Of a DNA stretch of 64,000 nucleotides, positions 18,230 to 27,120 are shown piece by piece. The DNA is from Mesorhizobium sp. WSM3626. GTDB taxonomy: Bacteria > Pseudomonadota > Alphaproteobacteria > Rhizobiales > Rhizobiaceae. The stretch is from assembly GCF_000513935.1 (NCBI RefSeq), contig NZ_AZUY01000026.1, positions 1 to 64,000 of the forward strand, written 5' to 3'. The notes beneath the pieces are model-generated. The model had not been told where the DNA came from, searched no databases, and was given only the letters and a program-made list of their open reading frames with translations. Numbering within the stretch: the first letter of the stretch is position 1; the number at the start of each line of letters is the position of its first letter. Position numbers and translations under genes: made by a program.

Positions 18230-20205
18230 CGCTGATGATGCAGACTCATTCCACCGCGAGAACCAGGATCAACCCGCTCCAGGCCGGGATGCGGTTCGTG
18301 TCAACCATCATCGGCCCCGACCTTCGCGGCGGCAGCGTTGAGGCTCCGTCGCAACGGGCCAAATCCGGATCGATGGCAATTCTGTGCCTGACGGTCGCCG
18401 TGGCGCTGCTCCTGGTCGTGGCCGGGCACGCGGCCGGGCGCCGCGGGTATGACGTGGCGCCGCCGCTCTTCTGGTCCGGTATGGTCCTCCTCGTTGTTCC
18501 GACCAGCTTCCGTATCGCCTGGCCGACAACAGCCCGGGGGGAGCGCCTTTTCCTTCTATTCCTGCTTGCCGAAGCTCTATTCTACTGCAAGAAGGTCTAT
18601 TCCCCGACGAGCTTCAGCGGTTACGACGAGTTCTTGCACTGGATCGCAGCCGAGGATCTCATCACTGCCCGCCGGCTGTTCCTGCCCAACGCGCTTTTCC
18701 CGATCGGCCCAACGTATCCCGCTCTGGAGATACTCACGACGGCGATCGCCGATCTGACCGGTCTGCCTTTGCTTGTGGCAGGCACGCTCTTATTGGCCGT
18801 CCTCAAGGGCACATTCATCGGGGCCCTGTTTCTGTTCCTCGAAAGCATCTCCGGATCCTCGCGTATCGCGGCTATCGCCTGTCTGGTCTACATGGGCTGC
18901 TCGACCTTCTTCCTGTTCGACTCAAGTTTCTCCTACCAGAGCCTCGGCATCGTACTATGTGTGCTGGCCTTTGCGGTCGAAGCAGCGTCCAAGGATCTCG
19001 TCGGGCGACCTCGGCTGAAGTCGCTGGGGCTGATTGCCGTTCTGTTGGCAAGTCTGGCGGTCACACATCACATCTCGGCCGCCTTCGCGGCCATCTATTT
19101 CGGGGCGCTGGCGTGTCTTGAGGCTTTGCGCAGGCGCGATCCGATGCGGATTGAGGCGAAGATCGGCGTGGGCCTCACGGCGATCCTGGCCATAGCCCTC
19201 CCGTTCCTGTGGATGCAGGCCCGTGGCATCCCTCTGGCGGGCTATCTCGGTCCGGTGATCGAGGCCGGGTTCAACACATTGCTTGGGAAGATCCTTGGCG
19301 CGGCCACCCCAACGTCGCAACATCTCGAAGCGCCGACCAAGGCCCTCTACTTGCAGCTGACTACTTTGCTGGCACTCCTGCTGTTGGCACTTGGCCTGGC
19401 AACCGGATTCTTTCGATCGCTGGCCATGGCAGCGCAGAGTGGGGCACGGTCGAGTTGGGGTGCGATCCACGACATTTCCAAATGCCGCTGGCGGGACAGC
19501 CGGCTCATGCTCCTCACATTCCTGGCCTTCGGGCTGCCGATCTCTGTGGCCTTCCGACTGACCGTCATCGGATGGGAAATCGGCAACCGCATGGGAACGT
19601 TCGTATTCCTCGGCGTCGGGCTGGTCGTCGCGGTAAGTGTCGTCCACTTCTGGCAGGGCCCTGCGCCGCGCGGGTGGCGCCGCATTGCACCGGCCGCCGG
19701 TCTGGCCGTCATCGTATTGGGAGGCGTCGCGAGCTCCGCAATTAACCCTATCGATGGGCGTTATAGGGTGGCGGCAGATCAGGAATCAATTGAGCCCATG
19801 GGGATCGAAACGGCACGCTGGGCCAAGGAATGGCTCGGGGCTGGCAACCGCTTCATTTCCGACCGCATCAACAGCATTCTGCTTGCGAGCTACGGCCGGC
19901 AGGACGTCAGGGTCAAGATCAAAGACGGCGTCGATCCCGCGAGCATATTTGAGGCCGAGACTTTGGGGCCAGGGGAGTTTTGGGGCTTGGCGGGAAGCGA
20001 CATCGATTTCCTGCTGGTCGACCTGCGCCTGAGCACGGCCCCGCCGGTGCTCGGGTTTTACTTTCAGCCTTGGCAACGGCGTCAGGGAACCCCGATCTCT
20101 GGCTCAGCGCTGCTAAAGTTCAATGACGTGAAGGGCGTCACCCGTATCTACGACAACGGCTCGATCGTCATTTATGACGTAAGGGGGTTGCATGAGAATT
20201 TGTAA
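18226..20205 (+). CDS. Large polytopic membrane protein, GT-C-like, function unknown
   Basis: About 659 residues with roughly a dozen hydrophobic helices starting near residue 45 (AILCLTVAVALLLVVAGH). The first big loop contains YDEFLHW, an acidic loop resembling the catalytic Asp/Glu region of GT-C glycosyltransferases and polymerases, and a later helix has VTHHISAAFAAIY. The C-terminal 120 residues are soluble (ETARWAKEWLGAGNRFISDR onward), probably periplasmic. It could polymerise the repeat unit or add a sugar from a polyprenyl donor. Start 18226 gives an ATGA overlap with the GT4 gene; ATG 18202 is an alternative. I do not recognise a named family with certainty. Confidence 0.68.
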   Translation: MTLMMQTHSTARTRINPLQAGMRFVSTIIGPDLRGGSVEAPSQRAKSGSMAILCLTVAVALLLVVAGHAAGRRGYDVAPPLFWSGMVLLVVPTSFRIAWPTTARGERLFLLFLLAEALFYCKKVYSPTSFSGYDEFLHWIAAEDLITARRLFLPNALFPIGPTYPALEILTTAIADLTGLPLLVAGTLLLAVLKGTFIGALFLFLESISGSSRIAAIACLVYMGCSTFFLFDSSFSYQSLGIVLCVLAFAVEAASKDLVGRPRLKSLGLIAVLLASLAVTHHISAAFAAIYFGALACLEALRRRDPMRIEAKIGVGLTAILAIALPFLWMQARGIPLAGYLGPVIEAGFNTLLGKILGAATPTSQHLEAPTKALYLQLTTLLALLLLALGLATGFFRSLAMAAQSGARSSWGAIHDISKCRWRDSRLMLLTFLAFGLPISVAFRLTVIGWEIGNRMGTFVFLGVGLVVAVSVVHFWQGPAPRGWRRIAPAAGLAVIVLGGVASSAINPIDGRYRVAADQESIEPMGIETARWAKEWLGAGNRFISDRINSILLASYGRQDVRVKIKDGVDPASIFEAETLGPGEFWGLAGSDIDFLLVDLRLSTAPPVLGFYFQPWQRRQGTPISGSALLKFNDVKGVTRIYDNGSIVIYDVRGLHENL

Positions 20206-20950
20206 CAAGAATGACCTACCGGCCGCGTGCCTGTGGGCAGGAGCCGTCGTAGCGGTTGTCGCCACCACCGACAATCTGCTCCTCCGTACTGTCCTGAGCG
20301 TGCCCATGGTGTTCCTCGTCTCGGGCCACACGGTGCTGCGGGCCTTTGGCGTCAGGACCACCTCGGCGTTGCAACACCTCGTCTACGCGGTCGGAGCAAG
20401 CCTCTCTGCCGGTATCGCCGGGGGCTTTGTACTGAACGCCGCAGACTTCCTCACGCCGCTCGGCTGGTCGCTTTGGTTCTGGGCCGTGACGGCCGCGGCG
20501 GCACTGGTGGCCGCGGTCCACCGAGACCGTCCCGACCTGCCAGCTTGGCCGGCTCTGGCGCGGGTCCGGTTTTGGCAGGGGACCATGGTTATGCTGGCGC
20601 TGCTTGTGGCGACCGGGGCCTATGCGCTGGCCGTACGGGACGAAGCAGCCCATCGGGAATTCAAATACACCGAGTTCTGGTTGTTGCCGTCGCCCCCCGG
20701 CAACACCGGCCGGATCACAGTCGGCATCAGAAGCGCGGAGACCCAAGCTCAGCGGTTCGACGTGGAAGTCACCCTTGACGGGCAACCGTTCGCCGTTTTG
20801 CGATCGGTCGCCGTGGCGCCGGGCGACACCTGGACGCGGGAAATTCCGGTGCCCGCTTTGGCAACTCGCCAGAAGGCCGAGGCACGACTCTACCGACCCG
20901 AAGACAACAGGCTCTATCGCAGCGTTTCGACGCTGGTGCCGCGCAACTGA
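20192..20950 (+). CDS. Membrane protein with DUF1616-like organisation
   Basis: A 252-residue protein with four hydrophobic helices in the first 140 residues (CLWAGAVVAVVATT, VLSVPMVFLVSGHTVLRAF, a third near 75-90, a fourth near 130-146) followed by a soluble beta-sandwich-like domain of about 100 residues (ITVGIRSAETQAQRFDVEV, then a Thr-rich stretch). This order resembles DUF1616 proteins of archaeal and bacterial surface-polysaccharide loci. The gene overlaps the previous one by 14 bp and has AGGGGG before its start, so it is co-translated. A role as an accessory to the GT-C-like neighbour is inference. Confidence 0.65.
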   Translation: MRICNKNDLPAACLWAGAVVAVVATTDNLLLRTVLSVPMVFLVSGHTVLRAFGVRTTSALQHLVYAVGASLSAGIAGGFVLNAADFLTPLGWSLWFWAVTAAAALVAAVHRDRPDLPAWPALARVRFWQGTMVMLALLVATGAYALAVRDEAAHREFKYTEFWLLPSPPGNTGRITVGIRSAETQAQRFDVEVTLDGQPFAVLRSVAVAPGDTWTREIPVPALATRQKAEARLYRPEDNRLYRSVSTLVPRN

Positions 20951-20965
20951 AATGAGGCTCGATCT

Positions 20966-22243
20966 ATGCGCATCCTGCTGCTATCGCAGTTCTATCCTCC
21001 GGTAATCGGGGGAGAGGAGCGGCACGTCCGCAATCTGGGCGCAGCGCTGGCGCAGCGAGGCCATCATGTCAGCGTCGGGACCTTGATGCACCCCGGATCG
21101 CCCGAAACCGAGCTGGATGGCGCGGTCCGCGTGCACCGCCTGCGCGGAACGCTTCAGCGTCTGTCCGGCCTTCACGTGGACCCCAAGCGCCGCCATGCAC
21201 CGCCGTTCCCAGATCCCGAACTGATGCTTGCCCTGAATCGGCTGGTAGCCCGGGAGCAGCCGGACATCGTTCACGCCCACAACTGGATTTACGCGTCCTT
21301 CCTGCCGCTCAAACGTCTGAATGGGGCACGCCTTGTGGTTACGTTCCACGATTACGGCCTTGTCTGCGCCAAGAAGAACTTTATGCATTTGGGCGCGCGT
21401 CTCTGCAGCGGCCCGGCACCGGCCAAGTGCCTGCCTTGCGCCACAAGGCACTACGGAGCGGTGAAGGCAGCCGCGACCACACTAGGTAATTGGGCGTCGA
21501 GCTTCGCCGCTCGGCGCGTGGTGGACCGTTTCATCGCGGTGAGCCACGCGGTTGCACGTTACAACGGACTGACCCAAGGCCGCGCCCCTTACGAGGTCAT
21601 CCCCAACTTCGTGCCCGACGATGTCGCAGTGCTTGGCCCCGAAGATGCCTGCCTGCGGGAGCTCCCGGGAGATGGGTTCATCCTGTTCGTTGGCGACTTG
21701 ACGCGCCTCAAGGGTATTGACGTTCTCCTGCAGGCGTATGCCAGCCTCAATCAGGCGCCGCAATTGGTCCTGATCGGGCGCCGGGTCGCCGACACGCCAA
21801 CCCAATTCCCCCCGAACGTCCGAGTCTTCTGCATGTGGCCCCATTCCGCCATCATGCACGCTTGGCGGCGCTCTCTGTTCGGGGTGCTGCCGTCGGTGGG
21901 GCCAGAAGCCTGCGCGACGGTGATCATGGAAGCGATGGCGTCCGGAAAGGCAGTGGTTGCAACCGACGTCGGCGGGATGCCGGATATGGTCGATCATGGC
22001 GAAACAGGCCTTCTCGTGCCGAGCGGCGACGCGCACGCCCTCGCCAATGCGATGCAGACACTTCTGAAGGATCGCGCCCTGCTTGCCCGCTTGGAGACGA
22101 GGAGCCTCGCCAGGGTCGAGCGACTGAAGGCCGGAGCGGTCGTGACCCAGATCGAGCAGGTCTATCGGGACGTCTTGCGCCCAGCAGCCCGCAGGTCCGC
22201 TGTGCCGGCGCAGCACGGGTCGGGACAGCCATTATGTCGGTAG
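20966..22243 (+). CDS. Glycosyltransferase family 4
   Basis: A 425-residue GT-B enzyme starting MRILLLSQFYPPVIGGEERH. FVGDLTRLKGIDVLL is the donor-domain entry and GPEACATVIMEAMASGK gives the E-x7-E motif. A cysteine cluster in the acceptor half (AKCLPCATRHYG) is typical of one GT4 subgroup with a CxxC-type loop after FHDYGLVCAKKNF. The 3' end overlaps the flippase gene by 10 bp. It likely adds a sugar to the undecaprenyl-linked unit before flipping. Confidence 0.85.
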   Translation: MRILLLSQFYPPVIGGEERHVRNLGAALAQRGHHVSVGTLMHPGSPETELDGAVRVHRLRGTLQRLSGLHVDPKRRHAPPFPDPELMLALNRLVAREQPDIVHAHNWIYASFLPLKRLNGARLVVTFHDYGLVCAKKNFMHLGARLCSGPAPAKCLPCATRHYGAVKAAATTLGNWASSFAARRVVDRFIAVSHAVARYNGLTQGRAPYEVIPNFVPDDVAVLGPEDACLRELPGDGFILFVGDLTRLKGIDVLLQAYASLNQAPQLVLIGRRVADTPTQFPPNVRVFCMWPHSAIMHAWRRSLFGVLPSVGPEACATVIMEAMASGKAVVATDVGGMPDMVDHGETGLLVPSGDAHALANAMQTLLKDRALLARLETRSLARVERLKAGAVVTQIEQVYRDVLRPAARRSAVPAQHGSGQPLCR

Positions 22244-23565
22244 ACCGCGCCGGAACGGCCATCATTCGTGTGCGCCGCGAGCTTCGAAAGAGCGCCGCGC
22301 TCGTGATGAATTCCGGCGCCCTGGCAATCGGGACGATCGCAGCGGCCGGTCTCGGGTTTGTCTATTGGTGGCTCGCAGCGCGGCTATTTCCGCCGGAGGT
22401 GATCGGCAACACCTCCGCCCTCCTGTCCGTAATGGGGCTTATCGGCACGCTGGGCGAGGCGGGGCTCGGGACCATGCTGGTGGGCGAGATCGTCCGGAAT
22501 CCCGGCAAGGAGCGCGGACTGGTGGCCGCAGCAGTGTGCGTCGGCGTGACACTGGCGGTCGCCCTGGCCTTGGTGTTCGTCGTCGGGCATGCGTACCTGA
22601 GCAGCTCGACCGGCCTGATCGGCGGCTGGCTTGAGGGTGTTGCGTTCCTCCTCGGTTGCGGTCTGACCGTTCTCGCCATCCTGGCTGACCAAGCCTTCCT
22701 GGGCAATCTGCGCGCCACTGGCAAAATGATCCGACAGATGCTGTTCGGCACGTTGAAGCTGATGCTGATCGCTGTCGCAGTGGCTGGCGGCTACACCTCC
22801 CATGCCGCTCTTCTTCTGAGCTGGGTGGCCGGCCTGCTAGCGTCCCTCATGGGTGTGGACCTGTTGACCCGCGGCGGCGCGCGGCGCCTCGTTGGACCTC
22901 CCGATTTCCAGCTACTCAACACGCTGCGCAGCAAGATCTTTGACCACTACGCACTCGACGTGGCCTTGCAAGCCCCCGGCCTTATCATGCCCTACCTTGT
23001 GCTGACCGTCCTGTCCCCAGCCATCAATGCCGCCTTCGTATCCTTATGGATGTTGGTCACCATCGCCTCTTTGATTCCCGCAGCTATGGCCACGGTGCTC
23101 TTCCCCGTAGTGAGAGCGAGCCCAAAACAGTCCAGACACGACATCCTTTTATCGGTGATGACGTCATTGCTCTTCTCGCTTGTCTGCGCCCTCTTCATTT
23201 TCACCTATTCGCAAACGATCCTTGCGGTCTTCAATCCGACCTATCCTGGAATCGCCGGTTCGAGCCTGCGCTTTCTCGGCTTTAGCCTGTTGGGATCGAC
23301 GCTCAAATTTCATGCCTGCACCCTGGCGCGGTTAGCCGACAAGATGCGCAAGGCATCTCGCTGGTTCGCGCTTGGCGGATTGCTGGAGCTGTTCCTGGTA
23401 ATCGCGGGGGCGAAGCTTGACGGACTTCAAGGCCTGGTCTTGGGCTGGACGCTTGCCACAACCATTGAGGGCGCATGTGCGGCCATCATTTTGGCCTTCG
23501 CGAAACTGGATTCTGCCGCCGGCCCCGCGCACGACCGACCCGCCACGCCGCCGGTCCAGCCATGA
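22234..23565 (+). CDS. Wzx-type polysaccharide flippase / oligosaccharide transporter
   Basis: A 443-residue integral membrane protein with about 12-14 helices, beginning after an Arg-rich cytoplasmic tail (RVRRELRKSAALVMNS). NSGALAIGTIAAAGLGFVYWWLAARLFPPEVIG is the typical first-helix segment of MOP-superfamily flippases (two pieces of it are quoted by position 33-65). Such proteins move the lipid-linked repeat unit across the inner membrane. I take ATG 22234, which overlaps the GT4 stop; a longer in-frame extension would sit inside the GT4 gene. It is the last gene of the plus-strand run and faces the acyl-CoA dehydrogenase gene across 241 bp. Confidence 0.8.
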   Translation: MSVDRAGTAIIRVRRELRKSAALVMNSGALAIGTIAAAGLGFVYWWLAARLFPPEVIGNTSALLSVMGLIGTLGEAGLGTMLVGEIVRNPGKERGLVAAAVCVGVTLAVALALVFVVGHAYLSSSTGLIGGWLEGVAFLLGCGLTVLAILADQAFLGNLRATGKMIRQMLFGTLKLMLIAVAVAGGYTSHAALLLSWVAGLLASLMGVDLLTRGGARRLVGPPDFQLLNTLRSKIFDHYALDVALQAPGLIMPYLVLTVLSPAINAAFVSLWMLVTIASLIPAAMATVLFPVVRASPKQSRHDILLSVMTSLLFSLVCALFIFTYSQTILAVFNPTYPGIAGSSLRFLGFSLLGSTLKFHACTLARLADKMRKASRWFALGGLLELFLVIAGAKLDGLQGLVLGWTLATTIEGACAAIILAFAKLDSAAGPAHDRPATPPVQP

Positions 23566-23806
23566 TGCGATTTGGAAGCGACGCGTCAATTTGGAGGGAA
23601 CTGAGCTGGCGCACCGGAACCAGGGTCCATTGATCGCGAGATGCGCGGCGCTTCCTATCCGCGTTGCCGACCGGCCGCCTCGACTCAGCCACCTTGGAGG
23701 CGCTCTTGGCAGGGGGCGCGACGCACTTGGCTTACGCTTCCTGCAGCGTCGGCAGCCTTGTCTGCTGCTGTAACACCACAGCGATATCCTCACTGCCGCA
23801 GTGGAC

Positions 23807-24997
23807 TCACGACGTAGATGCGACCACCTCGAGCATCACCTCTGTCGCGCCACCGGCGATGGATAGGATGCGTGCGTCGCGTGCGATGCGCTCGATCGGA
23901 CTGCCTCGCATGACGCCCATAGCGCCATGGAACTGCACGCAGGCGTACAATACTTCGTTGACAAGTTCACCGCAGAGGGCCTTCAGCATCGAGGTCTCGC
24001 GCAGGCGATCGTCGTCAGCGTCCATGCGCCAAGCGGTCGCATAGAGAAACGCACGGCCTGCCTCCACCTTCGCGGAGAGCATCGCGATACGTTGACGGAT
24101 CGCCTGCATGTCCCATAGGGCGCCTCCGAACGCGCGGCGAGTTTTCACGTAGGAGAGGGTCACATCGATTGCGGCCTCGGCCATCCCTATGGCCATGGCG
24201 GCGAGGACAAGGCGCTCGTTCTGGAAGTTGCGCATGATGGAGTAGAAGCCCTGTGCCTCCGCGCCGAGCACGTTCTCGGCGGGGATTCGGCAGCCGTCGA
24301 AGACGAGCTCCGCGGTATCAGAGGAGCGCCAGCCGAGTTTGTCAACCTCGCGGGCGACGCTGAAGCCTGGCGTGCCCTTCTCGACGAGGAACATGGTGAT
24401 CCCGTTGCTTCCCGCCGAGGGATCAGTCTTGGCTGCGACGCAGTAGAGATCCGCATGGACCCCGTTCGTGATGTAGAGCTTCGTGCCGTCGAGCACATAG
24501 GAATCGCCATCTCGCAGCGCGCGCGTGCGGATGGCCTTCACGTCCGAGCCCGCATCCGGCTCAGTGATGGCGACCGCGGTGATCACCTCCCCGCTGATGA
24601 TGCTGGGCATCCAGCGTTCCCGCTGGGCTTTGGTGCCGTCGTTAAAGACATACAAAGATGCCATCTCGGCATGGACCAGTATCGCATCGGCAACGCCGCC
24701 ATAGGTCGAGCGCCCGAGCTCCTCGGCGAACACGGTCGATGCGACCGCGTCCATGTCGGCACCACCATACGCGGCAGGGTAGCGGATGCCGAAGAAGCCG
24801 AGCTCGCCCATGCGGCGCAGGATCGGACGGGGAATGGATCCGTCATCCTCCCAGTGATCCGCACGGGGCTTGATCTCCTCGTCCACGAACCTGCGCACCT
24901 GGTCGCGCAAGAGTTCGTACTCCTCCGCCGCCCAAGGCAGCCCCGGTTCTCGCGCCGATGCCCAAGCTTTGTCCAACATGTTCATCCGATCTGTCAT
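23807..24997 (-). CDS. Acyl-CoA dehydrogenase family flavoprotein in an NRPS-like operon
   Basis: A 396-residue acyl-CoA dehydrogenase with all three domains; AITEPDAGSDVKAIRT (143-158) is the FAD/substrate signature. The position that is Glu in medium-chain enzymes is not Glu here (the C-terminal loop reads IAGGATEV). Instead Glu261 in FQNERLVLA lies where isovaleryl-CoA dehydrogenase has its catalytic base, so the enzyme looks active. It oxidises alpha,beta C-C bonds of acyl thioesters. Sitting 50 bp after the A-PCP gene, it may act on a carrier-bound aminoacyl group, as the prolyl-PCP dehydrogenases of pyrrole pathways do. That substrate is inference. Confidence 0.85.
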   Translation of the reverse strand: MTDRMNMLDKAWASAREPGLPWAAEEYELLRDQVRRFVDEEIKPRADHWEDDGSIPRPILRRMGELGFFGIRYPAAYGGADMDAVASTVFAEELGRSTYGGVADAILVHAEMASLYVFNDGTKAQRERWMPSIISGEVITAVAITEPDAGSDVKAIRTRALRDGDSYVLDGTKLYITNGVHADLYCVAAKTDPSAGSNGITMFLVEKGTPGFSVAREVDKLGWRSSDTAELVFDGCRIPAENVLGAEAQGFYSIMRNFQNERLVLAAMAIGMAEAAIDVTLSYVKTRRAFGGALWDMQAIRQRIAMLSAKVEAGRAFLYATAWRMDADDDRLRETSMLKALCGELVNEVLYACVQFHGAMGVMRGSPIERIARDARILSIAGGATEVMLEVVASTS

Positions 24998-25049
24998 GAG
25001 TCCAAAAAGCTTCCCCCCGATTGCCCGGATAATCGGAGAGCCTTATGAG

Positions 25050-27071
25050 CTAAAGTTCGAGCTCCTCTCTCGGTCCCTCCGACACGGAAGTGGCTTCTGA
25101 ATGGGCAGTCCAACGCATACCATCGATCACTTCCGCCAGTTCGGCTAGCGTCGGCCGCTCAAAGAGGTTGCGAAGCTGCACGTCAACGCCGAAGACCTTC
25201 CGCATGCGCGATACTGCCCTCATTACCAGGAGCGATTCCCCGCCCAGGCCGAAAAAGTTGTCGTGACGTCCGATGGACTCGACCTTCAGGAGATCGCTCC
25301 ACAGCGCCGCCAGAGTCTTCTCGGTTTCGGTCGAGGGAGCGGCGAATTCTTGCGCAGACTGTAAGTGTTCCGCCGTCGGCTCGGGAAGCGACGAGCGGTC
25401 GATCTTGCCGTTGGACGTGAGCGGCATCCGTTCGAGGCAAACATAGTGCGTGGGAATCATAGACTCCAACAGTTCTTCGGCAAGGTGCGCGCGCAGGTCA
25501 GCCACGGTCAGGGGCTTCGACAAGACGTAGTAGGCCACCAGTCGTGAGATGCCGTCTTCGGGCTTTGACTGTTCGGCATCGCCGATTTCGCCTATTGTTG
25601 GCGCTGCTGGTTTTTTCATCGAGTTTGCGATGGCGGCGACAGCGCATTCCTGAACGTGCGGGTGCTTGAGAAGCCGCGCTTCGATCTCGCCCAGCTCGAT
25701 ACGCGCGCCACCAACCTTCACCTGATGATCGACGCGCCCGAGAAATTCCAACCGTCCCTCCGAGTTCCAGCGGGCGAGATCGCCCGTTTTGTACAGCCGC
25801 AACTTCGAAAACCCATCCCGTGGATCGATGGCGGTGAGAAAGCGCTCGTCCGTCAGTTCAGGCCGATTGAAATAGCCTCTCGCGAGGCCGTCGCCGCCAA
25901 TGAAAATCTCACCGATAATGCCGGGTGCGGTGGGCTTATGCGCCTGGTCAAGGACATAGATGCCAGCATTGGCCGCCGGCACGCCGATCGGCACCGATGC
26001 AGATTGATCCCGGTCGATGTCGAAACGGTGAATCATGCAGCCCACAGTGGCTTCCGTTGGTCCGTACTCGTTGTAGACTTCGACAGGATGAGAAATGGCT
26101 TTAGTGATGGCGCGGGCCAACTCGGTTTTGAAGTCCTCGCCACCGACGATGAACTTGCTCAGCCTTGTCGTCTCAAGGTTGCAATTCCGGATCATCGCGA
26201 GATGCGCCGGCGTCAGCTTCATGATATCGACCGCGTTGTCGTCGACGACCTTTAGCACGACCATGCTCTCGACTCCGGGATCACCAACATAGACGACGAT
26301 GCGGCCGCCGGTGATAAGTGGCGTAAAGAGTGTTGTAACCGTCAGGTCGAAGGCGAGGGATGAGAAAAGCGGCCATGCGACACCTTCTCGGGAGCCGTAC
26401 ACGTGAGCCGCCCACCAGATGTAATTCACCAAGTTCCGGTGTTCGACAACGACGCCCTTTGGCGTGCCGGTCGAGCCGGAGGTGAAGATGATATAGGCGG
26501 CGCCCTCCGGAGTGGCGGCGGACGCTCGGGCCAAGTCCGGCTGATTCAAGATCGACCCGAAATCGGCGTCGAGCACGAAAATGTCGGCAAGGTCCGGGGA
26601 AATACCGGATTGCAGTCGCGCCTGGGTAATCGCCACCGGCGCCCGCCCGTCGGTCCCATTGGCAATGTCCTTCAGGATTGTTGCCAGACGCCCTCTCGGT
26701 GTTGCCGGATCCACCGGCACATAGGCAGCGCCGGCCTTCAGGACGCCCAAAATCGCCACGACGACCTCAATGGAGTGCTCCATGAACACAACGGCAACCT
26801 GAGCCGGCCCAACGCCGATCGAGCTCAGATGCGCTGCCATCTGGTTGGAGCGCTCGTTGAGCTGCTGGTATGTCAGCGTTGCGTCGCCGAAGCGGATCGC
26901 TTCAGCGTCAGGACTACGCATTGACTGGTCGCGGAAGAGATCGACGATCGTTCTGTCCGACGGGTAGGGCGCTGCCGTGGAGTTGTACTCGACAACCAGC
27001 GCCTGATGATGGGCATCTTTCTGCAGGGGAAGTGCTACGTCCTTCGCCGCGATAGGTAGGACTTCATTCAT
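25050..27071 (-). CDS. NRPS adenylation-peptidyl carrier protein, predicted to load asparagine
   Basis: A 673-residue stand-alone A-PCP without a condensation domain. Core motifs are clear: YIIFTSGSTGTPKG (A3), NEYGPTE (A5), YKTGDLARW (A7), GRVDHQVKVGGARIELGEIE (A8) and NGKID (A10). The carrier domain has FFGLGGESLLVM with Ser613 for the phosphopantetheine arm. Aligning to GrsA, the ten pocket residues read D-L-T-K-I-G-E-V-G-K (Asp242, Leu243, Thr246, Lys285, Ile308, Gly310, Glu335, Val343, Gly344, Lys556), one change from the published Asn code DLTKLGEVGK. Start 27071 has GGGAG 8 bp upstream; an earlier in-frame ATG at 27107 lacks one. It is flanked by the thioesterase and the dehydrogenase. 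Confidence 0.9.
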   Translation of the reverse strand: MNEVLPIAAKDVALPLQKDAHHQALVVEYNSTAAPYPSDRTIVDLFRDQSMRSPDAEAIRFGDATLTYQQLNERSNQMAAHLSSIGVGPAQVAVVFMEHSIEVVVAILGVLKAGAAYVPVDPATPRGRLATILKDIANGTDGRAPVAITQARLQSGISPDLADIFVLDADFGSILNQPDLARASAATPEGAAYIIFTSGSTGTPKGVVVEHRNLVNYIWWAAHVYGSREGVAWPLFSSLAFDLTVTTLFTPLITGGRIVVYVGDPGVESMVVLKVVDDNAVDIMKLTPAHLAMIRNCNLETTRLSKFIVGGEDFKTELARAITKAISHPVEVYNEYGPTEATVGCMIHRFDIDRDQSASVPIGVPAANAGIYVLDQAHKPTAPGIIGEIFIGGDGLARGYFNRPELTDERFLTAIDPRDGFSKLRLYKTGDLARWNSEGRLEFLGRVDHQVKVGGARIELGEIEARLLKHPHVQECAVAAIANSMKKPAAPTIGEIGDAEQSKPEDGISRLVAYYVLSKPLTVADLRAHLAEELLESMIPTHYVCLERMPLTSNGKIDRSSLPEPTAEHLQSAQEFAAPSTETEKTLAALWSDLLKVESIGRHDNFFGLGGESLLVMRAVSRMRKVFGVDVQLRNLFERPTLAELAEVIDGMRWTAHSEATSVSEGPREELEL

Positions 27072-27120
27072 GAGATACGCTCCCATCGCGAACATCAAAA
27101 AATCCAATCACGTCAATGGC

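Noticed and set aside
21835..22233. In-frame extension of the flippase gene
   Set aside because: Lies within the GT4 coding region and reads as a basic shadow.
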